Origin: Streptomyces griseosporeus
Lineage (GTDB): Bacteria > Actinomycetota > Actinomycetes > Streptomycetales > Streptomycetaceae
NCBI RefSeq assembly: GCF_014656055.1
Contig: NZ_BNBR01000008.1
Location: 117,065 to 181,064 of the forward strand
DNA length: 64,000 bases
Direction of reading: 5' to 3'
The translations under genes were made by a program, and so were the position numbers. The notes under the pieces are model-generated. The model made no database searches and was not told where the DNA came from. It saw only the letters and a program-made list of their open reading frames with translations. Of the stretch, positions 1-7,618 are shown one piece after another (the stretch's first letter is position 1; every line of letters starts with the position of its first letter).

Positions 1-292
1 CGAGGCGCTCCAGCAGCAGGCCGCGCTCCTTCAGCGCCTCGCGGACGAGCGCGAAGTCGAGCATCTCCAGATAGCGCAGGCCGCCGTGGATCAGCTTGCT
101 GGACCGGCTGGAGGTGCCCGACGCCCAGTCGCGCGCCTCGACCAGCCCGGTGGACAGACCGCGCGTCACGGCGTCCAGGGCGCTGCCGGCGCCGACGACA
201 CCGCCGCCGACCACCAGCACGTCCAGTTCCCGCTCCGCCATCGCCGCGAGTGACTCCGCGCGCTGTGCCGGCCCCAGTGTCGCTGTCCTCAC
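1..292 (-). CDS. glpD: Glycerol-3-phosphate dehydrogenase, FAD-dependent (partial, N-terminus)
   Basis: Only about the first 97 residues are in the window; the gene runs off the left edge. The N-terminus holds a Rossmann FAD-binding segment (VVGGGVVGAG) followed by the GlpD-type stretch SGTSSRSSKLIHGGLRYLE. The family oxidises sn-glycerol-3-phosphate to dihydroxyacetone phosphate at the membrane, feeding electrons to quinones. I chose the GTG at 292 because GGGAGG lies 6 bases upstream; an internal ATG about 17 codons later is the alternative. It is divergent from the dehydrogenase gene at 539. Confident for family; completeness cannot be judged. Confidence 0.9.
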   Translation of the reverse strand, partial: MRTATLGPAQRAESLAAMAERELDVLVVGGGVVGAGSALDAVTRGLSTGLVEARDWASGTSSRSSKLIHGGLRYLEMLDFALVREALKERGLLLERL

Positions 293-538
293 CGCTGCCT
301 CCCGATCGTCGGCTGGCTCCTACCCAGAGTCTGACCGTCTTGCCCCACTTCAGCCACCACGCACCCCCAGCCTGTGGACAACGTGCGGGAACGCGCGCGG
401 AAACACCTTCCGAAACGAGGCGGATCAATCCCACATAACGGTCATATTTACTCCTAGTCTGACAGTGCGCTCGCCCGTTGTGTCCACCGGGCTTGCGCGC
501 CTGTCCCGCTTCGGTTACTGGGAAGGACGGCCCACGCC

Positions 539-1747
539 ATGCCCGCAGATCTCGCCGTCATCGGACTCGGCCCGCTCGGCCTGCCCCTGGCCCAGGCAGC
601 CGTCGCCGCCGGCATCCCCACGGTCGGCTACCGCACGGGCCCGGAGGCCGGCTCCCTCAGCCCCGCCGAACTGCGCCGGATGCTCGCCCTCGGCTTCCGC
701 CAGGCCACCGGCCCCGCCGAACTCGGCCGGGTCCGCACGGCCGTCCTGTGCGTGCCCACACCGCGCGCCCCCGACGGCGGCCTCGACCTGTCCCAGCTGG
801 AGTCGGCGGCCCGCACCCTCGCCGGGCACATGCGCCCGCACACCACCGTCATCCTGGAATCGCCGGTCCACCCCGGCACCACCGAGGACTTCCTGCGGCC
901 CCTCCTCGAAGAGGTGTCCGGCCTGCGCGCGGGCCGCGACTTCCACCTCGCCCATTCGCCCAGCCGGGTGGATCCCGGAAACCGCGCCTTCACCCCGGCC
1001 AACACCCCGAAGGTCATCGGCGGCCTCACCCCCGCCTGCACCGAGTCCGCCGCCGCGTTCTACGGCCGGATCACCGACAAGGTGGTCCGCGCGCGCGGGC
1101 TGCGCGAGGCGGAGGCCGTGCAGCTGCTGGAGACCAACTACCGGCACGTCAACATCGCCCTGGTCAACGAGATGGCCGTGCTGTGCCACGAGTTGGGCGT
1201 CGACCTGTGGGACGTCGTGCGCTGCGCGGAGACCAAGCCGTTCGGCTTCCAGGCCTTCCGCCCCGGCCCCGGCGTCGGCGGCCACTCCGTCCCGCAGGAC
1301 CTGACCGCGCAGGGCGGCCGCGGCCTGCGCATGGTGGAACTGGCCCAGCAGGTCAACGCCCGTATGCCCCGGTACGTCGTCCAGCGCGCCGCCGCCCTGC
1401 TCAACGAGCACGGCAAGTCGGCGCGCGGCGCGCGCGTGCTGCTGCTGGGCGTCACCTACAAGGCCGACCTCGCCGACCAGCAGAACACCCCCGCCGAGGA
1501 GATCGCCACGGGCCTGATGCGGCTCGGCGCCGCCGTCAGCTACCACGACCCGCACGTCCCGACCTGGAGCGTCCTGGACCGCCCGGTCCCCCGCGCGGAC
1601 TCCCTCTACGAGGCGGCGGCCGACGCGGACCTCACGATCCTCCTCCAGCAACACCGCACCTACGACCTCCAGGGCCTGTCGGTAAAGGCCCAGCTCCTCC
1701 TGGACACGCGGGGGGCGACGCCTACGGGGGCGGCGCATCGGTTGTGA
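539..1747 (+). CDS. UDP-glucose/GDP-mannose dehydrogenase family protein lacking the catalytic Cys
   Basis: A 402-aa protein with the three-part architecture of nucleotide-sugar 6-dehydrogenases: an N-terminal NAD-binding Rossmann fold (GLGPLGLPLA, residues 8-17), a central helical dimerisation region (ETNYRHVNIALVNE), and a C-terminal UDP-binding domain starting near GVTYKADLAD. These enzymes oxidise the C6 hydroxyl of a nucleotide sugar to a uronate through a thiohemiacetal on a Cys in a GGxCxP-type motif. Here the motif reads GPGVGGHSVPQD, so residue 250 is Ser (codon TCC at 1286-1288). Start ATG 539 has AAGGA upstream. It stands alone, divergent from glpD. Either it acts by a changed mechanism or it is not a normal 4-electron dehydrogenase; the substrate is unknown. 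Confidence 0.8.
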   Translation: MPADLAVIGLGPLGLPLAQAAVAAGIPTVGYRTGPEAGSLSPAELRRMLALGFRQATGPAELGRVRTAVLCVPTPRAPDGGLDLSQLESAARTLAGHMRPHTTVILESPVHPGTTEDFLRPLLEEVSGLRAGRDFHLAHSPSRVDPGNRAFTPANTPKVIGGLTPACTESAAAFYGRITDKVVRARGLREAEAVQLLETNYRHVNIALVNEMAVLCHELGVDLWDVVRCAETKPFGFQAFRPGPGVGGHSVPQDLTAQGGRGLRMVELAQQVNARMPRYVVQRAAALLNEHGKSARGARVLLLGVTYKADLADQQNTPAEEIATGLMRLGAAVSYHDPHVPTWSVLDRPVPRADSLYEAAADADLTILLQQHRTYDLQGLSVKAQLLLDTRGATPTGAAHRL

Positions 1748-1871
1748 CTGGGGGCGCGTGGGGGCGTGGGGGGCCGGGACTGGTGGCGTGGGGAATCGCC
1801 CCCCGGTAACTTGGGAGGTGGAGCCCACCGCAGCCGGTTACTGCAGCAGGCTCCTGATGGATCACGGGTGT

Positions 1872-1896
1872 CCGTCCCTAGCTTTCATAGGGACGG
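1872..1896. terminator. Perfect 9-bp inverted repeat
   Basis: CCGTCCCTA and TAGGGACGG flank a 7-base loop. It lies about 125 bases after the dehydrogenase stop and, read on the minus strand, 4 bases after the stop of a candidate 31-aa ORF. A rho-independent-type terminator usable by either strand is the simplest reading; no U-run is present, as is usual in Streptomyces. Confidence 0.5.
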
Positions 1897-1900
1897 CCGC

Positions 1901-1996
1901 TCACCATCCGAAAAGTCGCAAGATCCACCTCCTCCGGAACTTCACCAGCCGAAGCCGGATCCCATCCCAGCGAGTGGGCTTGCGATGGCGTCCCAT
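1901..1996 (-). CDS. Candidate small basic protein, 31 aa
   Basis: Short minus-strand ORF beginning MGRHRKPTRWDGIRLRL and ending RLFGW, with about ten Arg/Lys. An AAGGGGG sequence stands about 6 bases before the ATG, and a 9-bp hairpin follows the stop by 4 bases. Against it: GC at codon third positions is only about 73 percent, lower than the real genes around it, and no family is recognised. It sits in an otherwise empty 549-bp gap. I list it as a hypothesis only. Confidence 0.25.
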   Translation of the reverse strand: MGRHRKPTRWDGIRLRLVKFRRRWILRLFGW

Positions 1997-2242
1997 GGGC
2001 GCCCCCTTCCACGACACCGCCCAATAGCCCGGGTGGACGGTCCGTTTCGGAACGCGGGCCGGGCCCCGCGGGCGGGGGTCCGGAACCATGTCCTTGGAAG
2101 GGGGCGGCCCAGAGAGCTTGGGTCGCCGATCACGGACACTACCGCCGCCCTACGCCCGTTCGGCCCCCATTCGCCCCGAACGCAACCGCGCGCCCCCTCC
2201 CCCGCAATGCGCCCCCTGACCAGGTACAACAGGGCATGCGAA

Positions 2243-2277
2243 AGGGCCGGTCACTCCTCTCGGGAGTGACCGGCCCT
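2243..2277 (-). terminator. Terminator of guaB3
   Basis: A perfect 15-bp stem (AGGGCCGGTCACTCC pairing with its complement at 2263-2277) with a 5-base loop lies about 20 bases beyond the guaB3 stop codon. The symmetry means it could also stop plus-strand transcripts. Confidence 0.85.
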
Positions 2278-2296
2278 CGGCCGTGCTGCGTACTGC

Positions 2297-3421
2297 CTAC
2301 CGGCGGTGCTGGGAGTCCGCGACCGTCACCTCGACGCGCTGGAACTCCTTCAGCTCGCTGTAGCCGGTGGTGGCCATCGCGCGGCGCAGGGCGCCGAAGA
2401 AGTTCATCGAGCCGTCCGGCGTGTGCGAGGGGCCGGTGAGGACCTCCTCGATCGTGCCGACCGTGCCGAGGTCGACCTTCTTGCCGCGCGGCAGCTCCTC
2501 GTTGACGGCCTCCATGCCCCAGTGGTGGCCCTGGCCCGGCGCGTCCGTCGCGCGGGCGAGCGGCGAGCCCATCATCACCGCGTCGGCGCCGCAGGCGATC
2601 GCCTTGGGCAGGTCGCCGGACCAGCCGACGCCGCCGTCCGCGATCACGTGCACGTACCGGCCGCCGGACTCGTCCATGTAGTCGCGGCGGGCGGCGGCCA
2701 CGTCCGCCACGGCCGTGGCCATCGGGACCTGGATGCCGAGCACGTTGCGCGTGGTGTGCGCGGCGCCGCCGCCGAAGCCGACGAGCACGCCCGCGGCACC
2801 CGTGCGCATCAGGTGCAGGGCCGCGGTGTAGGTGGCGCAGCCGCCGACGATCACCGGGACGTCCAGCTCGTAGATGAACTGCTTCAGGTTCAGCGGCTCG
2901 TGCGAGGACGACACGTGCTCCGCCGACACCGTCGTACCGCGGATGACGAAGATGTCCACGCCCGCGTCCACGACGGCCTTGGAGAACTGGGCCGTGCGCT
3001 GCGGGGAGAGCGCGGCGGCGGTGACCACGCCCGCGTCGCGCACCTCCTTGATGCGCCGGCCGATCAGCTCCTCCTTGATGGGAGCGGCGTAGATCTCCTG
3101 GATGCGGCGGGTCGCCGTCTCGACCGGCAGCCCGGCGATCTCGTCGAGCAGCGGCTGCGGGTCCTCGTACCGCGTCCACAGGCCTTCGAGGTTGAGCACG
3201 CCGAGGCCGCCCAGCTCGCCGATGCGGATCGCGGTCGCCGGGGAGACGACGGAGTCCATCGGGGCCGCCAGGAAGGGCAGCTCGAAGCGGTAGGCGTCGA
3301 TCTGCCAGGCGATCGAGACCTCCTTCGGGTCCCGCGTACGGCGGCTGGGGACGACGGCGATGTCGTCGAAGGCGTACGCCCGGCGGCCGCGCTTGCCGCG
3401 CCCGATCTCGATCTCAGTCAC
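2297..3421 (-). CDS. guaB3: GuaB3-family IMP dehydrogenase-related protein
   Basis: A 374-aa TIM-barrel protein of the IMPDH/GMP reductase superfamily that lacks the CBS domain pair found in its neighbour at 3538. Length and position beside guaB match the actinobacterial GuaB3 group (M. tuberculosis Rv3410c type). The loop that carries the catalytic Cys in true IMPDH (GSICTTR) reads GGGAAHTTRN here, so the position is His222. The nucleotide-binding segments ADGGV and MMGSPLA are kept. IMPDH activity is therefore unlikely; the physiological role of this subgroup in actinobacteria is not settled. GTG 3421 was chosen because GGAAAGG lies about 9 bases upstream; the open frame continues 20 codons further without a ribosome site. 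Confidence 0.85.
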   Translation of the reverse strand: MTEIEIGRGKRGRRAYAFDDIAVVPSRRTRDPKEVSIAWQIDAYRFELPFLAAPMDSVVSPATAIRIGELGGLGVLNLEGLWTRYEDPQPLLDEIAGLPVETATRRIQEIYAAPIKEELIGRRIKEVRDAGVVTAAALSPQRTAQFSKAVVDAGVDIFVIRGTTVSAEHVSSSHEPLNLKQFIYELDVPVIVGGCATYTAALHLMRTGAAGVLVGFGGGAAHTTRNVLGIQVPMATAVADVAAARRDYMDESGGRYVHVIADGGVGWSGDLPKAIACGADAVMMGSPLARATDAPGQGHHWGMEAVNEELPRGKKVDLGTVGTIEEVLTGPSHTPDGSMNFFGALRRAMATTGYSELKEFQRVEVTVADSQHRR

Positions 3422-3480
3422 GTTGGTGGCCTTTCCCTGATGCGTTGCAGCGTCTACCAGTATCGCCGACGGGTACAGCA

Positions 3481-3512
3481 AGGGCGGCCCCGGAGCATCC
3501 CGGGGCCGCCCT
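3481..3512 (-). terminator. Terminator of guaB
   Basis: A perfect 13-bp GC-rich inverted repeat (AGGGCGGCCCCGG and its complement, 6-base loop) lies about 25 bases beyond the guaB stop and about 60 bases before the guaB3 start. It suggests that the two IMPDH-family genes are separate transcription units. Confidence 0.85.
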
Positions 3513-3537
3513 CATGCGCGGCACGCGTGCGCGTGGC

Positions 3538-5040
3538 TCACTTCTTGCTGTAGTTCGGCGCCTCGACCGTCATCTGGATGTCGTGCGGGTGGCTCTCCTT
3601 CAGGCCCGCCGCGGTGATGCGCACGAAGCGGCCCTTGGACTCCATCTCCGCGATGGTGGCGGCCCCCACGTACCCCATGGTCTGGCGCAGGCCGCCGACC
3701 AGCTGGTGCAGGACGTTGGCGAGCGGGCCGCGGTAGGGCACCTGGCCCTCGACGCCCTCGGGGACGAGCTTGTCGTCGGAGGCGACCTCCGCCTGGAAGT
3801 AGCGGTCCTTGGAGTACGACCGGCCCTGGCCGCGGGACTGCATGGCGCCCAGCGAGCCCATGCCGCGGTACGACTTGAACTGCTTGCCGTTGATGAACAT
3901 CAGCTCGCCCGGCGACTCCTCGCAGCCCGCGAGGAGGCTGCCCAGCATCACCGTGTCGGCACCGGCGGCGAGCGCCTTGCCGATGTCGCCGGAGTACTGC
4001 AGGCCGCCGTCGCCGATGACGGGGATGCCCGCGGGCCGGGCCGCGAGGGCGGCCTCGTAGATGGCGGTGACCTGCGGGACACCGATGCCGGCGACCACCC
4101 GGGTCGTACAGATCGAGCCCGGGCCGACACCGACCTTGATGCCGTCGACACCGGCGTCGATCAGCGCCTGGGCGCCGTCACGGGTGGCGATGTTGCCGCC
4201 GATCACGTCGACGTTCACCGCCGACTTGATCTTCGCCATCCAGCTCAGGGCGTTGCTGTTGTGGCCGTGGGAGGTGTCGACGACCAGGAAGTCCACGCCG
4301 GCCGCGGCGAGCGCCTGGGCGCGCTCCAGCGCCTCGGGGCTGGCGCCGACGGCGGCGCCGACGAGCAGACGGCCCTCGGCGTCCTTGGCGGCGTTCGGGT
4401 ACTTCTCCGCCTTGACGAAGTCCTTGACGGTGATCAGGCCCTTGAGGACGCCCTCGTCGTCGACGAGCGGCAGCTTCTCGATCTTGTGCTTGCGCAGCAG
4501 CTCCATGGCGTCCGGGCGGGAGATCCCGACCTTGCCGGTGACCAGCGGCATCGGGGTCATGACCTCGTGCACGCGGCGGCTGCGGTCGGTCTCGAAGGCC
4601 ATGTCACGGTTGGTGACGATGCCCAGCAGCTTGCCCGCCGGGTCGGTGACCGGGACACCGCTGATCCGGAACTTGGCGCACAGCGCGTCAGCCTCGGCGA
4701 GCGTGGCCTCCGGGTGCACGGTGATCGGGTCGGTGACCATGCCGGACTCGGACCGCTTCACCAGGTCGACCTGGTTGACCTGGTCCTCGATGGACAGGTT
4801 GCGGTGCAGGACACCGACGCCGCCGAGGCGGGCCATCGCGATCGCCATGCGCGACTCGGTGACCTTGTCCATGGCGGCGGACAGGAGCGGAATGTTGACC
4901 CGGACATTGCGGGAGATACGGGACGAGGTGTCGACCGCGTTGGGGAGCACCTCGGATGCACCCGGCAGCAGCAGCACGTCGTCGTAGGTCAGCCCGAGGG
5001 TCGCGAATTTGTCGGGCACTCCGTCGACGTTGGCAGTCAT
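3538..5040 (-). CDS. guaB: IMP dehydrogenase
   Basis: A 500-aa enzyme of normal length that oxidises IMP to XMP with NAD+, the committed step of GMP synthesis. It shows the N-terminal barrel part (GLTYDDVLLLPG), two CBS modules at roughly residues 95-215, the catalytic loop GPGSICTTR with Cys311, the ADGG-type phosphate site (IGDGGLQYSGD) and the flap (GMGSLGAM...GQGRSY). Start ATG 5040 has GGGGAAGG 4 bases upstream. It is the functional counterpart of the neighbouring GuaB3-like protein, which lacks both the Cys and the CBS domains. Confidence 0.97.
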   Translation of the reverse strand: MTANVDGVPDKFATLGLTYDDVLLLPGASEVLPNAVDTSSRISRNVRVNIPLLSAAMDKVTESRMAIAMARLGGVGVLHRNLSIEDQVNQVDLVKRSESGMVTDPITVHPEATLAEADALCAKFRISGVPVTDPAGKLLGIVTNRDMAFETDRSRRVHEVMTPMPLVTGKVGISRPDAMELLRKHKIEKLPLVDDEGVLKGLITVKDFVKAEKYPNAAKDAEGRLLVGAAVGASPEALERAQALAAAGVDFLVVDTSHGHNSNALSWMAKIKSAVNVDVIGGNIATRDGAQALIDAGVDGIKVGVGPGSICTTRVVAGIGVPQVTAIYEAALAARPAGIPVIGDGGLQYSGDIGKALAAGADTVMLGSLLAGCEESPGELMFINGKQFKSYRGMGSLGAMQSRGQGRSYSKDRYFQAEVASDDKLVPEGVEGQVPYRGPLANVLHQLVGGLRQTMGYVGAATIAEMESKGRFVRITAAGLKESHPHDIQMTVEAPNYSKK

Positions 5041-5204
5041 GACACCTTCCCCAAATGGCCTTGATCGGTGCGGATGTCCATGCTAACGGGAGATGGACCC
5101 GTCTCATTCCACGGTCCGCGACCGCATCCGGCTTCGTATGTTCGTACGGAATCCAGTGGTCGCCTGTTCGACCAAGGTGCCGATCCGGCCGGGGCCAGGC
5201 CCAG

Positions 5205-5885
5205 TTACTGCTCGGCGAGCGCCCGGAGCCGGCTCAGCGCGCGGTGCTGGGCGACCCGGACGGCGCCGGGTGACATTCCCAACATCTGCCCGGTCTCCTC
5301 CGCGGTGAGGCCCACGGCGATGCGCAGCAGGAGCAGCTCGCGCTGGTTCTCGGGCAGGTTGGCCAGCAGTTTCTTGGCCCATTCGGCGTCGCTGCTGAGC
5401 AGGGCGCGCTCCTCGGGGCCGAGGGAGTCGTCGGGCCGCTCGGGCATCTCGTCGGACGGCACGGCCGTCGAGCCGGGGTGACGCATCGCGGCCCGCTGCA
5501 GGTCGGCGACCTTGTGGGCGGCGATGGCGAAGACGAACGCCTCGAAGGGACGGCCGGTGTCCTTGTAGCGGGGCAGCGCGAGCAGGACGGCGACGCAGAC
5601 CTCCTGTGCGAGGTCCTCGACGAAGTGGCGGGCGTCGCCGGGCAGCCGGGACAGCCGCGTACGGCAGTAGCGCAGGGCGAGGGGGTGGACATGGGCGAGC
5701 AGATCGTGCGTGGCCTGCTCGTCCCCGTCGACGGCGCGGTGCACGAGGGAGCCGATCGCCCCCTGGGCAGGAGTGGCCGCCTCGTCGTCACGCATCGGTC
5801 CATGGTGCCCTGCGGCCGAAGGGTCCGCGGCACCGTGCCCGTCGTTGTGCACCGAAGCGTTATGAGCAGGTGCGCCGGAACTCAT
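5205..5885 (-). CDS. shbA: RNA polymerase sigma factor, SigD/ShbA-like ECF
   Basis: A sigma-70 family protein of about 226 aa with region 2 (DLAQEVCVAVLLALPRY, AFVFAIAAHKVAD) and a region 4 helix-turn-helix (LTAEETGQMLGMSPGAVRV) joined by a loose linker. It resembles SigD of mycobacteria and ShbA of Streptomyces, an ECF factor reported to drive hrdB, the principal sigma gene; the assignment here rests on sequence type and its place between guaB and bldM. Three starts are possible: GTG 5933, ATG 5885 (chosen: GGGGAGGG upstream) and ATG 5795. The N-terminal 45 residues before 5795 are low in complexity. No anti-sigma gene lies beside it. Confidence 0.8.
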   Translation of the reverse strand: MSSGAPAHNASVHNDGHGAADPSAAGHHGPMRDDEAATPAQGAIGSLVHRAVDGDEQATHDLLAHVHPLALRYCRTRLSRLPGDARHFVEDLAQEVCVAVLLALPRYKDTGRPFEAFVFAIAAHKVADLQRAAMRHPGSTAVPSDEMPERPDDSLGPEERALLSSDAEWAKKLLANLPENQRELLLLRIAVGLTAEETGQMLGMSPGAVRVAQHRALSRLRALAEQ

Positions 5886-6158
5886 CCCCTGCGCCCTCCC
5901 CTTCCGCTCGACCGACTCCCCGAGGAACTCCACACCTCAAGGATGCGGCATCCGCGCCGAAACGAGCAGCGGGCCGTCGGCGGGCCTCGTCACACACCCC
6001 GCCGGCGGCGGGCGGAACGGGGCACTGCGGGGGGCGCACACCCAGGTCGGACCACGTGGACAGCCCGGAAGGACACGGCCCACGCGCGCGTGCCGCGCGT
6101 GCGCCGTGCGCCACCGGTACGGCCCGCGGCCGTCGCCGGGACCGCCGCTCCACGGCGG

Positions 6159-6180
6159 GCGGGGGCAGCCCCGCCCCCGC
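6159..6180 (-). terminator. GC hairpin downstream of bldM
   Basis: GCGGGGGC pairs with GCCCCCGC across a 6-base loop, about 45 bases past the bldM stop. With the nearer hairpin at 6205-6223 it forms a tandem terminator before the sigma-factor gene. Confidence 0.5.
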
Positions 6181-6204
6181 TGCGATCCGTGGAGCGCCCC
6201 GGGT

Positions 6205-6223
6205 CGTGTCCGCGACGGACACG
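6205..6223 (-). terminator. Terminator of bldM
   Basis: A perfect 8-bp stem (CGTGTCCG/CGGACACG) with a 3-base loop begins 2 bases after the bldM stop codon. Confidence 0.75.
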
Positions 6224-6225
6224 GC

Positions 6226-6837
6226 CTAGCGCACCAGGCCCCACCGGAAGCCGAGCGCCACGGCGTGCGCGCGGTCCGAGGCGCCGAGCTTCTTGAACAG
6301 GCGCCGGGCGTGCGTCTTGACCGTGTCCTCGGAGAGGAACAGCTCACGGCCGATCTCGGCGTTGGACCGGCCGTGGCTCATGCCCTCCAGGACCTGGATC
6401 TCGCGGGCGGTGAGGGTGGGCGCGGCGCCCATCTCGGCCGAGCGCAGCCTGCGCGGGGCCAGCCGCCAGGTCGGGTCGGCGAGCGCCTGGGTGACCGTGG
6501 CCCGCAGCTCGGCGCGGGAGGCGTCCTTGTGCAGGTAGCCGCGGGCGCCGGCGGCCACCGCGAGGGCGACGCCGTCGAGGTCCTCGGCGACGGTGAGCAT
6601 GATGATGCGCGCGCCGGGGTCCGCGGACAGCAGCCGGCGGACGGTTTCCACGCCGCCCAGACCGGGCATGCGGACGTCCATCAGGATCAGGTCGGAACGG
6701 TCGGCGCCCCAGCGGCGGAGGACTTCCTCGCCGTTGGCCGCCGTCGTCACGCGCTCGACGCCGGGCACGGTCGCGACCGCGCGGCGGAGCGCCTCTCGGG
6801 CAAGCGGGGAGTCGTCGCAGACGAGGACGGAAGTCAT
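6226..6837 (-). CDS. bldM: Developmental response regulator BldM
   Basis: A 203-aa orphan response regulator with an N-terminal receiver domain (acidic pair CDD at 7-9, phosphoacceptor-position Asp54 in LILMDVRMPG) and a C-terminal LuxR/NarL-type helix-turn-helix (LTAREIQVLEG ... SEDTVKTHARRLFKKL, about 140-185). In Streptomyces, BldM controls aerial hypha and spore genes, as a homodimer and as a heterodimer with WhiI; phosphorylation is reported not to be required. No kinase gene is adjacent. A SigBldN-type promoter lies about 120 bases upstream. The neighbouring divergent gene is whiD, the standard arrangement. Confidence 0.95.
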   Translation of the reverse strand: MTSVLVCDDSPLAREALRRAVATVPGVERVTTAANGEEVLRRWGADRSDLILMDVRMPGLGGVETVRRLLSADPGARIIMLTVAEDLDGVALAVAAGARGYLHKDASRAELRATVTQALADPTWRLAPRRLRSAEMGAAPTLTAREIQVLEGMSHGRSNAEIGRELFLSEDTVKTHARRLFKKLGASDRAHAVALGFRWGLVR

Positions 6838-6961
6838 GGCCGCCCTCCGCAGCTGATGCGCGTCACCTTGTGCCTCCAGGCTGGTACGAAATCGTCACCT
6901 GTGCGGTCGACCGTCTCGGACGCCTGCCCGAGCGCTTGTGTTTTCAACCGCCTCCGCACTC

Positions 6962-6989
6962 TCAACGACGGTCACTCGAAAGAGTTACG
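6962..6989 (-). promoter_or_regulatory. SigBldN-type promoter of bldM
   Basis: On the minus strand CGTAAC is followed after 16 bases by CGTTGA, matching the promoter recognised by the ECF factor SigBldN, which is known to transcribe bldM in S. coelicolor. Transcription should start near 6955, giving a leader of about 118 bases. A small ACTC-GAAA-GAGT stem lies in the spacer region. Confidence 0.75.
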
Positions 6990-7217
6990 GGGCCGTGTGC
7001 CATCTTGAGCACTCTACGTGAGGGGGCGGATACAGCGGAGATGCGCGCGGCAGACCCTCAAGCTTTCATCACAACCGTGCCCCATTCGGCCCTATTTCTT
7101 CCCATCTACCAGTGTCTGAGGCTAGATTCGCAATGAGTCATATTTTCATCTCCTTAGATCGTAGATGTACGGTCGTGGGCACCGTATCCGCTCGAAACGG
7201 CTGCAAGGGGTCACGCA

Positions 7218-7547
7218 ATGGCAGATTTCTCCCGCCTTCCCGGACCGAACGCGGACCTGTGGGACTGGCAGCTCCTGGCTGCATGCCGCGGGGTGGACAG
7301 CTCGCTGTTCTTCCATCCGGAGGGCGAGCGAGGTGCCGCTCGCAGCGCTCGCGAGAACTCGGCCAAGGAGGTCTGCATGAGGTGCCCGGTCCGCGCCCAG
7401 TGCGCGGCACACGCGCTGGCGGTACGGGAACCGTACGGCGTGTGGGGCGGGTTGACGGAGGACGAGCGCGAGGAACTGATGGGGCGGGCGCGCAACCGGC
7501 TGGTGTCGGCGTCGGCAGCAGGCGGCGACGTCGCTTCGAACAACTGA
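7218..7547 (+). CDS. whiD: WhiB-family iron-sulfur regulator WhiD
   Basis: A 109-aa WhiB-like protein. Cys23, Cys53, Cys56 and Cys62 form the C-X29-C-X2-C-X5-C set that binds a [4Fe-4S] cluster, and GVWGG is the family's turn motif, followed by a basic C-terminus. WhiD is needed for late sporulation in Streptomyces and, like other Wbl proteins, is thought to work by binding the principal sigma factor. ATG 7218 has AAGGGG 7 bases upstream. The 380-bp space to the divergent bldM is AT-richer than the surroundings and must hold promoters for both genes. Confidence 0.95.
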   Translation: MADFSRLPGPNADLWDWQLLAACRGVDSSLFFHPEGERGAARSARENSAKEVCMRCPVRAQCAAHALAVREPYGVWGGLTEDEREELMGRARNRLVSASAAGGDVASNN

Positions 7548-7567
7548 AGGAACGTTTCTTCGAAACA

Positions 7568-7591
7568 GAGGGCACGCACACGCGTGCCCTC
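7568..7591 (+). terminator. Terminator of whiD
   Basis: A perfect 10-bp stem GAGGGCACGC/GCGTGCCCTC with a 4-base loop lies 20 bases after the whiD stop. It may also serve the convergent LysR gene that ends at 7619. Confidence 0.85.
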
Positions 7592-7618
7592 ACTTCGTGC
7601 ACCCGCGCACAAAGGGGC

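Larger units (their letters stand above)
1748..2242. other. Gap between the dehydrogenase gene and guaB3
   Basis: About 500 bases without a convincing ordinary gene. It holds a small nested stem (GTAAC/GTTAC around GGTGG/CCACC, near 1806-1837), the 9-bp hairpin at 1872-1896, and the candidate 31-aa ORF. Longer ORFs on both strands show no Streptomyces coding bias. Confidence 0.5.

Noticed and set aside
1758..2269. Plus-strand ORFs of 89 and 167 aa
   Set aside because: No ribosome sites and no Streptomyces third-position bias.
3445..5064. 539-aa plus-strand frame opposite guaB
   Set aside because: Shadow of the IMP dehydrogenase; composition is low-complexity His/Arg/Val.
5934..6225. Small genes between bldM and the sigma factor
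   Set aside because: Open frames are His/Arg-rich shadows; only terminator hairpins are supported.
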